Of a stretch of DNA of 47,698 nt, positions 33,794 to 41,904 are shown one piece after another. Source of the stretch: a bacterium (lineage in GTDB: Bacteria > Cyanobacteriota > Vampirovibrionia > Gastranaerophilales > Gastranaerophilaceae); the NCBI GenBank assembly GCA_024408855.1, contig JAKSUQ010000014.1, positions 1 through 47,698 on the forward strand, written 5' to 3'. Each line of letters begins with the position of its first letter. Within the stretch, counting starts at the first letter, position 1. The notes below the pieces were generated by a model. It was not told the DNA's origin, did not search any database, and saw only the letters and a list, made by a program, of their open reading frames with translations. The position numbers and the translations under genes were made by a program.

Positions 33794-33925
33794 TCTAACC
33801 TCTCTGCCCTATCGTATTTTACAACAAAACAAAAAAAATCACTAATATTTCATTATCAAACTTCTACATACATTAATGGACAAATTATTGTGTTTGGACT
33901 ATTCTGAGTATGCAAGGAGAAAAAG

Positions 33926-34246
33926 ATGAGTGATTGTATTTTTTGTAAAATTATAAACGGAGATTTCGGAACAGACTTTGTTTACGAAAATGAATTTGCC
34001 GTTGTATTTAAAGATATTAATCCAAAAGCGGATACTCATTTATTGGTCGTTCCTAAAAAGCATATTGAATCTCTAAATGAAGTTCAGGATAAGAGCCTTT
34101 TAGGCGAGCTTATGGTGACAGTAAAAGCCGTTACGGAAAAACTTAATATAAAGTCATACAGAACGGTTATAAACACCGGAAAAGATGCCGGTCAAGAAGT
34201 ATTTCATTTGCACATACATATTTTAGCGGGAGAAATAAAATTATGA
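33926..34246 (+). CDS. HIT-family nucleotide hydrolase
   Basis: A 106-aa protein with the N-terminal SDCIFCKIINGD, PKADTHLLVVPKKHIESL, and the histidine triad FHLHIHILAG near the C-terminus. HIT (HINT-like) proteins hydrolyse purine nucleoside phosphoramidates or related nucleotides. AAGGAGAAAAAG precedes the ATG. Its stop overlaps the speE start (ATGA at 34243-34246). Confidence 0.95.
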   Translation: MSDCIFCKIINGDFGTDFVYENEFAVVFKDINPKADTHLLVVPKKHIESLNEVQDKSLLGELMVTVKAVTEKLNIKSYRTVINTGKDAGQEVFHLHIHILAGEIKL

Positions 34247-35091
34247 ATTTAACACAAGAAAAATTTTATAAAGAAATTACACCTAACGGATACGGAATAG
34301 CTATTAAACAAGGTGATATGCTTTTTTCTGAACAATCAGAGTTCCAGAAAGTTGAAATATTTGAAACAAATTCGACCTTAGGCAGAGTTCTTACTCTTGA
34401 TGACCTAATGATGACAACTGAGGGAGATGAATTTCATTATCACGAAATGATAGCTCATGTACCTATGATGCATCACAAAAATCCAAAAACAGTTTTGGTA
34501 ATAGGTGGCGGTGATGGCGGAACTGTGAGAGAAGTTTTAAAACATGATACTGTCGAAAAAGTTGTGCTATGCGAAATCGACGGAATGGTTATTGATGCTT
34601 GCAAAAAATATCTTCCTACAATTTCCTGCAAATTAGATGATCCAAAATGCGAAATTTTAGTAGAAGATGCCATTGAATATATTAAAAATAAAAAAAATCT
34701 GTTCGATATAGTTTTGATTGATTCAACTGATCCGATGGGACCGGGAGAAGGTTTGTTTACGGAAGAATTTTACACAAACGTAAAGCACTCTCTCAAAGAA
34801 GGCGGTATTGTTTGTGCCCAGTCTGAATCACCTTTTGCAAATAAGGAAGAAATAAGAAAAATGTATGCTTTATTGAAAAAAGTTTTCCCAATTTGCTCAA
34901 CATTTACGTCAAATATTCCGACATATCCGGGCGGTTATTGGGCATGGGCATTTTGTTCAAATTCAGTTGAACCATTGTCTTATTGGGATGAAAGAAGAGG
35001 TAACGAAATTACAAAAACTTGCAAAATTTATAACAAAGAATATCATAATGCTCGTTTTGCGTTGCCAAACTACTTAAAAGAATTATTATAA
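34243..35091 (+). CDS. speE: Spermidine synthase
   Basis: Transfers aminopropyl from decarboxylated SAM to putrescine. The 282-aa protein has FQKVEIFETNSTLGRVLTLD and EGDEFHYHEMIAHVPMM, then the SAM-like binding loop VLVIGGGDGGTVREVLKH with LCEIDGMVI. The catalytic region is VLIDSTDPMGPGEGLFTEEF. Normal length. It is coupled to the HIT gene. No speD is in the window. Confidence 0.96.
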   Translation: MNLTQEKFYKEITPNGYGIAIKQGDMLFSEQSEFQKVEIFETNSTLGRVLTLDDLMMTTEGDEFHYHEMIAHVPMMHHKNPKTVLVIGGGDGGTVREVLKHDTVEKVVLCEIDGMVIDACKKYLPTISCKLDDPKCEILVEDAIEYIKNKKNLFDIVLIDSTDPMGPGEGLFTEEFYTNVKHSLKEGGIVCAQSESPFANKEEIRKMYALLKKVFPICSTFTSNIPTYPGGYWAWAFCSNSVEPLSYWDERRGNEITKTCKIYNKEYHNARFALPNYLKELL

Positions 35092-35223
35092 TGACAGTAA
35101 TACGTTAGAGGGATCCACCTCAGTGCATACGCAAGTAACAGTACGTTGCAAATACTTAATATAAGGGTTTTTATTTTGAGTATAGCGTTAGTAAGCACAT
35201 AAAAGGATAGAAAGAGAAGAAAA

Positions 35224-36996
35224 ATGGAAAAAAACAACGAAACACTGAGAGTTCTAAGACACTCTTGCTCACACATTATGGCGCAAGCTGTACAAAAGCT
35301 GTTCCCGCAAGCAAAGTTGGCTATCGGGCCGGCAACTGATGAAGGATTTTATTACGATTTTGATCTGACAGACGGCTATGCTTTCACACAAGAAGACTTA
35401 GAAAAAATTGAAAACGAAATGAAAGAAATCATCAAACAAAATCTTACATTTGAAAAATATTTCGTTAAAGATGTTGATGCAAAAATTGCAGAATTTAAAG
35501 CACAAGGCGAAATCTACAAGGCAGAATTATTGGAAGAACACAAGAATGATAATCCTACTTTGTATTTAACAAAGGATAAAGACGGCAACGTTTTGTTCAA
35601 CGACCTTTGTGCAGGTCCGCATATTCCGAATACATCTTACATAAAAGGAAACGCAATTAAGTTGTTAAAGGTTGCCGGTGCTTACTGGAGAGGAAATGAA
35701 AAAAATAAAATGTTGCAACGTATCTATGCAACAGCATACTGGAATAAAGAAGATTTGCAGGCATACTTAGACTTTATGGAAGAAGCCGCTAAGCGTGACC
35801 ACAGAAAACTTGGTACACAGCTTGATTTATTCTCTGTAAGAGAAGAAATCGGCGGAGGGCTTGTATTGTGGCACCCTAACCTTTATACAGTAAGAGAAGA
35901 AATTGAAAACTATTGGCGTTCCGAACACCGCAAAAGAGGTTATGTAATTGTTAATACTCCACATATTGCGAAATCAAAATTGTGGGAAATTTCAGGACAT
36001 ATGGGACATTACAAAGAAAATATGTTTTTCTTGCAAAAAGAAGAAGATTCTGAAGAACAATTTGTTCTTAAACCTATGAACTGTCCTTTCCATATATTGA
36101 TATATCAGGCAAACAGACATTCATATCGTTCATTACCGTTAAGAATGGCCGAATTGGGAACAGTATACAGAAAAGAAAAATCAGGTGCATTAGGTGGTTT
36201 AACACGCGTTCAAGGTTTCACCCAAGATGATGCTCATATTTTCTGTACTCCTGAACAATTAGTTGACGAAATCAATGAAATTATTGATTTTGTAGCTGAT
36301 ACAATGGCTATATTTAAGATGGATTTTGAAGTTGAACTATCAACAAGACCTGAAAGCTATGTCGGAGAACTTGAAAACTGGGAAAGAGCTGAAGCCGGAC
36401 TTAAGGAAGCTATGAACAGACGTGGTATGAAGTACGATATCAACGAAGGCGATGGTGCATTCTACGGTCCTAAAATTGACTTCAAAGTTAAAGATGCAAT
36501 CGGAAGAACATGGCAATGCGCTACAATTCAGCTCGATTTCAACCTGCCGGCAAGATTTGATATCAAATACCAAGATAAAGACGGATCTATGAAAACTCCT
36601 GTTATGCTTCACAGAGTAATCTTCGGTTCTATGGAAAGATTTCACGGAATATTAATTGAACACTATGCAGGTGCGTTCCCTACTTGGTTAGCTCCTACAC
36701 AAGTAGCAATCGTTCCGATTTCTAACGAAAAACATATTGATTTTGCTGAAAAAGTATACAAAAAAATGCGCAATTTAGGCATAAGAGTAACTCTTGATGA
36801 TCGTTCTGAATCTATGAATTATAAAATAAGAGAATCTTTGCAAGATAAGAAAATTCCTTATGTTTGCGTTATCGGAGATAAAGAAATCGAAGCAAATTCA
36901 GTTGCCGTAAGAAAACGCGGAGTAGGTCAAGTCGGAACAGTTTCTGTTGACGAATTTATAGAGACTGTTTTGAAAGAAATCAAAGACAGAGCGTAA
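35224..36996 (+). CDS. thrS: Threonine-tRNA ligase (lacks TGS domain)
   Basis: A class II synthetase of 590 aa. It starts directly at the editing domain (LRHSCSHIMAQAVQKLFPQ with its HxxxH), so the ~60-residue N-terminal TGS domain of typical ThrS is absent; cyanobacterial-type enzymes are similarly short. The catalytic core has the zinc Cys in KPMNCPFHI, motif 2 in GTVYRKEKSGALGGLTRVQG, DDAHIFC, and motif 3 in HRVIFGSMERFHGILIEHY. The anticodon-binding domain closes the protein (QVAIVPISNEKH). AGAAAGAGAAGAAA is before the ATG. The 130-base leader after speE shows no T-box signature. Confidence 0.97.
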   Translation: MEKNNETLRVLRHSCSHIMAQAVQKLFPQAKLAIGPATDEGFYYDFDLTDGYAFTQEDLEKIENEMKEIIKQNLTFEKYFVKDVDAKIAEFKAQGEIYKAELLEEHKNDNPTLYLTKDKDGNVLFNDLCAGPHIPNTSYIKGNAIKLLKVAGAYWRGNEKNKMLQRIYATAYWNKEDLQAYLDFMEEAAKRDHRKLGTQLDLFSVREEIGGGLVLWHPNLYTVREEIENYWRSEHRKRGYVIVNTPHIAKSKLWEISGHMGHYKENMFFLQKEEDSEEQFVLKPMNCPFHILIYQANRHSYRSLPLRMAELGTVYRKEKSGALGGLTRVQGFTQDDAHIFCTPEQLVDEINEIIDFVADTMAIFKMDFEVELSTRPESYVGELENWERAEAGLKEAMNRRGMKYDINEGDGAFYGPKIDFKVKDAIGRTWQCATIQLDFNLPARFDIKYQDKDGSMKTPVMLHRVIFGSMERFHGILIEHYAGAFPTWLAPTQVAIVPISNEKHIDFAEKVYKKMRNLGIRVTLDDRSESMNYKIRESLQDKKIPYVCVIGDKEIEANSVAVRKRGVGQVGTVSVDEFIETVLKEIKDRA

Positions 36997-37020
36997 AATT
37001 AAATATATATATAACAAAAA

Positions 37021-37058
37021 AGAAGTTGCTCGAAAAAATTTTTCAAGCAACTTCTTTT
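37021..37058 (+). terminator. Terminator after thrS
   Basis: AGAAGTTGCT (37021-37030) pairs with AGCAACTTCT (37046-37055); the A and T runs in the interior extend the stem. A short T-rich tail follows, and the upstream A run could support reverse use. Confidence 0.85.
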
Positions 37059-37121
37059 ATAGCAAATTTTTTTTTTTACATCTTTTATACTAATATCAAA
37101 AAACTTTTAGGAGAAATAATA

Positions 37122-37784
37122 ATGCCTACACTAACAATACCCCAAGGAATGTCAACAGCTAAAAGAGCTGCATTATCCCCCAAAATATATGTACATAATT
37201 CTCCGCATAATCCGTTGGTTAGTAGAAACAATATAACAACGACCTTAATTTTTGACCATATTACGGATGCATTTTATTCAAATTACAGAAAATCTACTTC
37301 CAAAGCATGTCATTTATCCGTCTATAAAAGCCTGATGGGTTGCTTAATCAGTGAAACTGGTGAAAACTGGACATTTTGTATAAATCCGTTAGTGAATTTA
37401 TCATGCTTACAAAAAATTTGTACTACAAGGATAACAAATATGTATGAAATGTTAGTAAATAATTGCAATAATATGTGGGGAGTTTTATTTGGAGGACAAG
37501 CTAAAGAACCTGCTTTGTACAACTCTGTAGCTGAAATATTTGATAAAATTAATATTCCAAAAACATTACTTCTTGGCAAACTTAATGAAGAACCTGACGG
37601 TTTTTATATTGACTCTAACAGAATATTTTTGAATGTAAATACCGGAAATTCAGCAAATATATCAGATGACAAGTCGCAACCTAACATGGTTAATTTTTTG
37701 AAGAACTATTATGAAGTTACGGAAATCGATGACAAAATAAAACTCTCCCCGGAAAACATGCTTCCGACCTGGGTAATTAAGTAG
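37122..37784 (+). CDS. Hypothetical protein
   Basis: I use the ATG at 37122, preceded by TTAGGAGAAATAAT; the longer frame starting at 37026 reads through the thrS terminator. The 220-aa product has no signal peptide or long membrane segment. It contains several Cys (SLMGCLIS, WTFCINPLVNLSCLQKICTT, VNNCNNMWGV) in the first two thirds and an acidic C-terminal third. I do not recognise the family. It is a stand-alone unit closed by the terminator at 37809-37841. Confidence 0.65.
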   Translation: MPTLTIPQGMSTAKRAALSPKIYVHNSPHNPLVSRNNITTTLIFDHITDAFYSNYRKSTSKACHLSVYKSLMGCLISETGENWTFCINPLVNLSCLQKICTTRITNMYEMLVNNCNNMWGVLFGGQAKEPALYNSVAEIFDKINIPKTLLLGKLNEEPDGFYIDSNRIFLNVNTGNSANISDDKSQPNMVNFLKNYYEVTEIDDKIKLSPENMLPTWVIK

Positions 37785-37808
37785 AATTATTATTTTAAAT
37801 TTAAAAAG

Positions 37809-37841
37809 AATGTTAGAAAGTTATTTTCTAACATTTTTTTT
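37809..37841 (+). terminator. Terminator
   Basis: AATGTTAGAAA (37809-37819) pairs perfectly with TTTCTAACATT (37825-37835), 5-base loop, then T run. It ends the hypothetical gene at 37122. Confidence 0.92.
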
Positions 37842-38090
37842 GATTATTCATATTTAGGAAATCAACTTTTATTTGGTATCAAAGGATAAAATTAATCCGA
37901 AAATCATCCGTTCTTATGATTTTATTTAAAAAATATACTGCTAATATATACCTATACTCCTTAAAAAACGACGATACACATATCCCTAATCAACAGCTAT
38001 GCACGACATTCGTTCATAGCTTTTTTTTATGTACTTATATGAAAAATATAAACAATTACAATTTTGTCTTAAATAAAATAAAACATTAAA
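37842..38090. other. Gene-free stretch with an orphan terminator; possible small RNA
   Basis: No ORF of credible coding appearance lies here. The preceding gene is already terminated at 37841, yet a second strong forward terminator sits at 37995-38028. A transcript starting between about 37860 and 37960 and ending there would be roughly 70-160 nt. Candidate -10 elements (TAAAAT near 37886, TATACT near 37935) lack a convincing -35. It does not look like tmRNA, 6S or SRP RNA. Confidence 0.35.
37995..38028 (+). terminator. Orphan strong terminator
   Basis: AGCTATG (37995-38001) pairs with CATAGCT (38015-38021), and an inner ACGA/TCGT stem is stacked on it around a 3-base loop. Eight T follow. 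No annotated forward gene lies between it and the previous terminator. Confidence 0.85.
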
Positions 38091-38112
38091 ACAAAAACTC
38101 CCCAATAGGGAG
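38091..38112 (-). terminator. Terminator after tRNA-Leu
   Basis: On the minus strand CTCCC-TATTG-GGGAG is followed by a T-rich tail (TTTTTGTTTT). It sits 15 bases after the tRNA 3' end. Confidence 0.8.
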
Positions 38113-38127
38113 CTTTCAGTTTATAAA

Positions 38128-38211
38128 TGCCGATGGTCGGGGTCGAACCGACACGTAGTTGCCTACACCAGATTTTGAGTCTGGCACGTCTACCAATTCC
38201 ATCACATCGGC
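38128..38211 (-). tRNA. tRNA-Leu, anticodon CAA
   Basis: The minus strand folds as a class II tRNA. It has acceptor GCCGATG/CATCGGC, anticodon stem CCAGA/TCTGG with loop CTCAAAA (anticodon CAA, reading UUG; complement at 38175-38177), and a long variable arm TGTAG-GCAA-CTACG. The T arm is GTCGG-TTCGACC-CCGAC, and the discriminator is A. The long variable arm and A73 fit leucine. CCA is not encoded and must be added. Confidence 0.96.
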
Positions 38212-38389
38212 ATATTCGGCTTTCAAAAATTGTTCTTTAACAATCTTTCATCATTGTATTAGAAACTTTTTAAAATTGCAACAGATATTTTTATTTTCGA
38301 TACATTTTAAAACTCTGAAATTTAAAGACTTAATATTATTGAGATATAGATGTTTTTGTAAATAATTGTAACAGATTGCTCAAAAATCC

Positions 38390-38416
38390 TAAAGTTTTTA
38401 AAAAATATGCCGTTAA
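38390..38416 (+). promoter_or_regulatory. Sigma-28 (FliA-type) promoter
   Basis: TAAAGTTT (38390-38397), 11-base spacer ending AATAT, GCCGTTAA (38409-38416). The flank CAAAAATCC before the -35 is shared with the site at 4887, so the two promoters may be duplicates. Confidence 0.93.
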
Positions 38417-38481
38417 CTTAATTGTTGAAGGAAAGGCAAAGAACAATAAGTGAATAGCTATTGATTATGAGGTATGTTGAA

Positions 38482-38658
38482 ATGAAACATGATGAACACG
38501 AAATGTTAGTTGAATATTCTGAAATGACAGCATTCAATTTTAATTCAGAGGAGTATAAAGAAGTCAAAAACGATCTTGCAGAATGCAAAAAAAATGTCGG
38601 GAAATTGGAAAACTTTGTAAAAGGCTTTTTTAAATCTGCAAAAGCAGCTACTGTATAA
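38482..38658 (+). CDS. Very small hypothetical protein under sigma-28 control
   Basis: I choose the ATG at 38482, nine bases after GAGG; an ATG at 38467 and a TTG at 38461 are alternatives. The 58-aa product (MKHDEHEMLVEYSEMTAFNF...) is acidic and helical in the middle (EYKEVKNDLAECKKNVGKLE) with a basic, amphipathic end (FVKGFFKSAKAATV). It is the first gene of a two-gene unit 65 bases downstream of a consensus sigma-28 promoter, so a late flagellar role is expected. I do not recognise it; size would fit an export chaperone or regulator. Confidence 0.68.
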   Translation: MKHDEHEMLVEYSEMTAFNFNSEEYKEVKNDLAECKKNVGKLENFVKGFFKSAKAATV

Positions 38659-38700
38659 CATTTGATATGTGAAAGTAAATGTATAACGGAGTAAAATGAT

Positions 38701-38943
38701 ATGTCTACAAAAGAAAATTATTACAATAATTGCTTTTCTCCGAATTGGCTTGAAGTCGATTTAGAGGAATGTGAACGGCAGCAGGTAACAAGGGAGGAAC
38801 GCTTAGAGAGCAAATACCGTAAAGACTTAAATACTTTATTAAAAGAACTTGATGAAATCAAGCAAAACATTGAAAGAGTTGCTGATAAGCAACACAGATT
38901 GGCAAATCTTATGGGTTTTTATACCGGTGAGTTTGCACAATAG
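38701..38943 (+). CDS. Small coiled-coil protein in the sigma-28 unit
   Basis: An 80-aa protein starting at the ATG at 38701, after ACGGAGTAAAATGAT. Residues ~25-70 form a likely coiled coil (RLESKYRKDLNTLLKELDEI, then KQNIERVADKQHRLANLMGF). It lies 42 bases after the previous small gene and is closed by a strong terminator, so the two form a sigma-28 operon. FliT/FlgN-like flagellar chaperones are similarly small and helical, but no specific motif supports that. Confidence 0.68.
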   Translation: MSTKENYYNNCFSPNWLEVDLEECERQQVTREERLESKYRKDLNTLLKELDEIKQNIERVADKQHRLANLMGFYTGEFAQ

Positions 38944-38951
38944 TTAAATCG

Positions 38952-38979
38952 AAAGCCTCCTTTAATAGGAGGCTTTTTT
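38952..38979 (+). terminator. Terminator of the sigma-28 small-gene operon
   Basis: AAAGCCTCC (38952-38960) pairs with GGAGGCTTT (38968-38976) around a 7-base loop and is followed by T. Confidence 0.92.
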
Positions 38980-38993
38980 AATTTAATTACAAC

Positions 38994-39022
38994 TTTACTG
39001 AAAAATCCGCTTGTAATATAAT
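38994..39022 (+). promoter_or_regulatory. Promoter of the Gfo/Idh-pgsA-trmL-nnrD operon
   Basis: TTTACT (38994-38999), 17-base spacer and TATAAT (39017-39022). The -10 lies inside a perfect palindrome at 39015-39039. Confidence 0.6.
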
Positions 39023-39039
39023 AATAGTATTATTATATT
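39015..39039. promoter_or_regulatory. Perfect 25-bp palindrome over the -10, candidate operator
   Basis: Two 12-base arms (AATATAATAATA and its exact complement) flank a single G. The left arm covers the -10 and the right arm covers the expected start of transcription, a classic repressor position. AT-rich composition raises the chance of coincidence. Confidence 0.5.
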
Positions 39040-39057
39040 GCTAAGGAAAGAGTAAGT

Positions 39058-40056
39058 ATGAAAGAACAAAAAATTGCCGTAATTGGTTTTGGAATGTGGG
39101 GGAAAAATATTGTACGTAATTTTTATAATCTCGAAGTCCTTGATGTTGTTTGCGACTTGGATGATAATTCTTTACAAACAGTTCGTGAACAGTTTCCTGG
39201 AGTCAAAACAACCAAAGATTTTCATGACATTATTAATGACGAAACAATTACCGGTGTTGCCGTAGTAACCCCAAGTCATACACATTTCAAAATGGTAAAA
39301 GCAATGTTGGAAGCAGGTAAAAATGTTTATGTCGAAAAACCTATTTCAACCGTAGCTGAAGAAGCAAAAATATTAACAGAGATGGCTGAGGATAAAGGTT
39401 TGATATTGATGGTAGGACATTTATTACTTTACCATCCGGCAGTTAATCGTTTAAAAATGCTTATTGCAGAAGGTGCATTAGGCGAATTAGTTTATGCACA
39501 AAGCGACAGACTCAATGTAAATTATCATAAAAACGACAGAAGTGTTATGTGGGATTTAGCACCACATGATGTTTCAATGATAGCTTATGCAACAGGCAAA
39601 AATCCGGTTAAAGTTATTTCTGCCGTAGGATGTTCATCCGACAAAAATGATATTATGGACATAACACACATAGGAATTGAATTTGAGGGTGGCATGGTAG
39701 CTCATATTTCAGACAGCTGGATTACTCCACAAAAACACGTTAATCTGCTAATCAGAGGAACCAAGGCGACTGCAATATTTGATGATACTTTACCTGAAAA
39801 CAAATTAAGAGTTTATGATAACTTTATACCTGCTAATACACAAGATTTTCCATTAGATTATCTTGAAATTGAACCGCTTAAACTTGAATGTCAGCATTTT
39901 GTTAATTGTTGTGCATCAGGTCAAAAGGCTCGTTCTGACGGTGAAAACGGGTATACTGTCGTAAGTATTCTTGAAGAAGCTGAAAGAATTATGTTAGGTG
40001 CAAAAGTTGAACAGTTGAACAAAAAAGATTTTGCACTTTCCAGAATGAAAGTATAG
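39058..40056 (+). CDS. Gfo/Idh/MocA family NAD(P)-dependent oxidoreductase
   Basis: A 332-aa dehydrogenase with an N-terminal Rossmann fold (IAVIGFGMWGKNIVRNFYNL), VAVVTPSHTHFKMVKAMLEA, the family signature YVEKPIS with the catalytic Lys, and VGHLLLYHPAVNRLK. VMWDLAPHDVSMIAY has the His of the sugar-binding site. It resembles WlbA/WbpB-like nucleotide-sugar dehydrogenases, so surface-sugar synthesis is plausible. AAGGAAAGAG precedes the ATG. First gene of a four-gene operon. Confidence 0.9.
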   Translation: MKEQKIAVIGFGMWGKNIVRNFYNLEVLDVVCDLDDNSLQTVREQFPGVKTTKDFHDIINDETITGVAVVTPSHTHFKMVKAMLEAGKNVYVEKPISTVAEEAKILTEMAEDKGLILMVGHLLLYHPAVNRLKMLIAEGALGELVYAQSDRLNVNYHKNDRSVMWDLAPHDVSMIAYATGKNPVKVISAVGCSSDKNDIMDITHIGIEFEGGMVAHISDSWITPQKHVNLLIRGTKATAIFDDTLPENKLRVYDNFIPANTQDFPLDYLEIEPLKLECQHFVNCCASGQKARSDGENGYTVVSILEEAERIMLGAKVEQLNKKDFALSRMKV

Positions 40057-40071
40057 GCGGGAGTTTATGTA

Positions 40072-40659
40072 ATGGCAAATTTGATTTCGATATTAAGAAT
40101 AATTATTATGTTTGTTGCTGTATATTTAATCTATACGGCAGAAGGGGATGCGATTGCTTATATATGGGCATTAATACTTACAATAATTGCATTCTCATTA
40201 GACGGTTTGGACGGATATGTTGCAAGAAAATTTAATGAAGTTTCTAAATTTGGTGCATTGTTGGATATTATGGGCGATAGAATAGTTGAAAACACTTATT
40301 GGATACTATTTGCTACTATGGGATGGCTGAACATTTTATTTCCTTTGATAGCAATTACAAGAGGTTTCATTACTGATACAATAAGAAGTGCCGCTATGGA
40401 AAAAGGTCTGACTCCTTTTGGTATGCAAGTTAATCCGATATGCAAATTCATTACCGGTTCAAAATTAATGAGAATAAGTTATGCAGTTGCAAAGGTTTTA
40501 GCTTTTGTTCTTATAATTACTTCAAAAATTCCTGTATGCCCTTATAAAGAACTGGTATGGCAAGTTGGTTTTTGGGCAGCCGTATTTGCAATAATATTTT
40601 GTATAGTAAGAGGTTTGCCTGTGATTATTGAGGCAAAACACGTTTTGAAAGATGCATAA
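40072..40659 (+). CDS. pgsA: CDP-alcohol phosphatidyltransferase (PgsA-like)
   Basis: Integral membrane enzyme of phospholipid synthesis, probably making phosphatidylglycerol phosphate. The 195-aa protein has about five hydrophobic segments. It also has the catalytic motif DGLDGYVARKF followed by GALLDIMGD, which fits the family pattern DGxxARx8Gx3Dx3D. GGGAG lies upstream of the ATG, 15 bases after the previous stop. It overlaps trmL by one base. The exact alcohol acceptor is inferred from similarity only. Confidence 0.88.
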   Translation: MANLISILRIIIMFVAVYLIYTAEGDAIAYIWALILTIIAFSLDGLDGYVARKFNEVSKFGALLDIMGDRIVENTYWILFATMGWLNILFPLIAITRGFITDTIRSAAMEKGLTPFGMQVNPICKFITGSKLMRISYAVAKVLAFVLIITSKIPVCPYKELVWQVGFWAAVFAIIFCIVRGLPVIIEAKHVLKDA

Positions 40660-41108
40660 TGGCAAAATTTAATGTTGTTTTATATGAACCTGAAATTCCC
40701 CAAAATACAGGAAATATTGCAAGATTGTGTGCTTGTACCGGAGCAAAATTGTTTCTTGTAGGAAGACTTGGCTTTTCTCTTTCAAGCAAATACACTAAAA
40801 GAGCCGGCTTAGACTATTGGGATAGTGTTGATATACAAAAAGTTGAGGCAATGGATGAATTGTTTAAAATGTTTCCTGACGGTACTTTTTATTATCTAAC
40901 TACAAAATCTAATAAAAAATATACAGATATTACATACAAAGAAAATGATTTTATAGTTTTCGGCCCCGAAACAAGAGGACTTCCGCAAGAATATGTAACG
41001 AGAGAAACTGCCGTTACAATTCCTATGATTGAAGGTCAAAGAAGTTTAAATTTGGCAAATTCGGTTGCTATAACCGCATATGAGGTAATAAGACAAATTG
41101 GAATATAA
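40659..41108 (+). CDS. trmL: tRNA (cytidine/uridine-34 2'-O)-methyltransferase
   Basis: SPOUT-family enzyme of 149 aa, normal for TrmL. Motifs: VVLYEPEIPQNTGNIARLCA, the KRAGLDYW segment, and the knotted SAM site IVFGPETRGLP followed by IPMIEGQRSLNLANSVAITAYE. It methylates the wobble base of leucine tRNAs in E. coli; one such tRNA, tRNA-Leu(CAA), lies 2.5 kb upstream. Overlaps pgsA by one base. Confidence 0.95.
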   Translation: MAKFNVVLYEPEIPQNTGNIARLCACTGAKLFLVGRLGFSLSSKYTKRAGLDYWDSVDIQKVEAMDELFKMFPDGTFYYLTTKSNKKYTDITYKENDFIVFGPETRGLPQEYVTRETAVTIPMIEGQRSLNLANSVAITAYEVIRQIGI

Positions 41109-41109
41109 A

Positions 41110-41904
41110 ATGCCCGCCAGAAAGCAAAATTCTAATAAAGGAACTTTTGGTAAAGTTCTTAATTTTTCGGGTTCAAAGAATTATATTGGTGCATCCTACT
41201 TGTCAACTGTCAGCGTTTTGCGAACAGGTGCAGGGTATGTTGCATTATCTGCTGATAAAAATATAATAAGTGCGGTTTCAAATCTTTTGCCGGAGGCAGT
41301 TTACCTGTCCAGAAAAGATGGTATTAAGAACATAGATTTGTTTAATACAATTTTAATCGGTTGCGGCTTAGGGCAAAATTATCAGTCAAAAAGGTTGTTT
41401 AAGAGTGTTCTTCAAAAGACTACAAAAACAGATAAATGCTTAATAATTGATGCTGACGGTTTAAATATATTAGCCAAAATTGAAATTAAATTACCACCAA
41501 ATACTATTATCACACCTCATCCTGCGGAAGCTGCAAGGCTTTTGGGCTGTACCATTAAAGAAGTTTTGTCTGATATAGAAAGTTCTGCGAGAAAATTAGT
41601 GCAAAAATATAATTGTATTGTCGTCCTTAAATCACACAATACGATTATCTGTAATCAAAATCTTGATATTTATATAAATAAACATGGTAATTCGGCTTTA
41701 GCTAAGGCAGGAACAGGGGATGTTTTAGCCGGAATTATTTCAGGTTTAGCAGCACAAGGCATGCCGGCATATGAAGCATCCGTATTAGGAGTTTATCTTC
41801 ATTCCCGAACAGGAGAAATTTTATCTGAAAAATATACAGAATATTCGATTTTAGCTTCTGACATTCCTAATAATTTATATTTAGCTATAAAAGAATTAGA
41901 TTAA
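41110..41904 (+). CDS. nnrD: ADP/ATP-dependent NAD(P)H-hydrate dehydratase
   Basis: Repairs hydrated NAD(P)H. I use the ATG at 41110, one base after the trmL stop; a TTG at 41098 is the longer alternative. The 264-aa ribokinase-fold protein shows KVLNFSGSKNYIGASYLS, LRTGAGYVALS, LIIDADGLNILA, TPHPAEAARLLG and the GTGDVLAGIISGL loop. The NnrE epimerase domain, often fused at the N-terminus, is absent. Its end overlaps the convergent phosphoesterase by four bases. Confidence 0.94.
   Translation: MPARKQNSNKGTFGKVLNFSGSKNYIGASYLSTVSVLRTGAGYVALSADKNIISAVSNLLPEAVYLSRKDGIKNIDLFNTILIGCGLGQNYQSKRLFKSVLQKTTKTDKCLIIDADGLNILAKIEIKLPPNTIITPHPAEAARLLGCTIKEVLSDIESSARKLVQKYNCIVVLKSHNTIICNQNLDIYINKHGNSALAKAGTGDVLAGIISGLAAQGMPAYEASVLGVYLHSRTGEILSEKYTEYSILASDIPNNLYLAIKELD

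Noticed and set aside
35092..35223. Possible T-box or other amino-acid-responsive leader before thrS
   Set aside because: No T-box sequence (AGGGTGGNACCGCG) or antiterminator pair is present; only short weak hairpins such as GAGG...CCTC.
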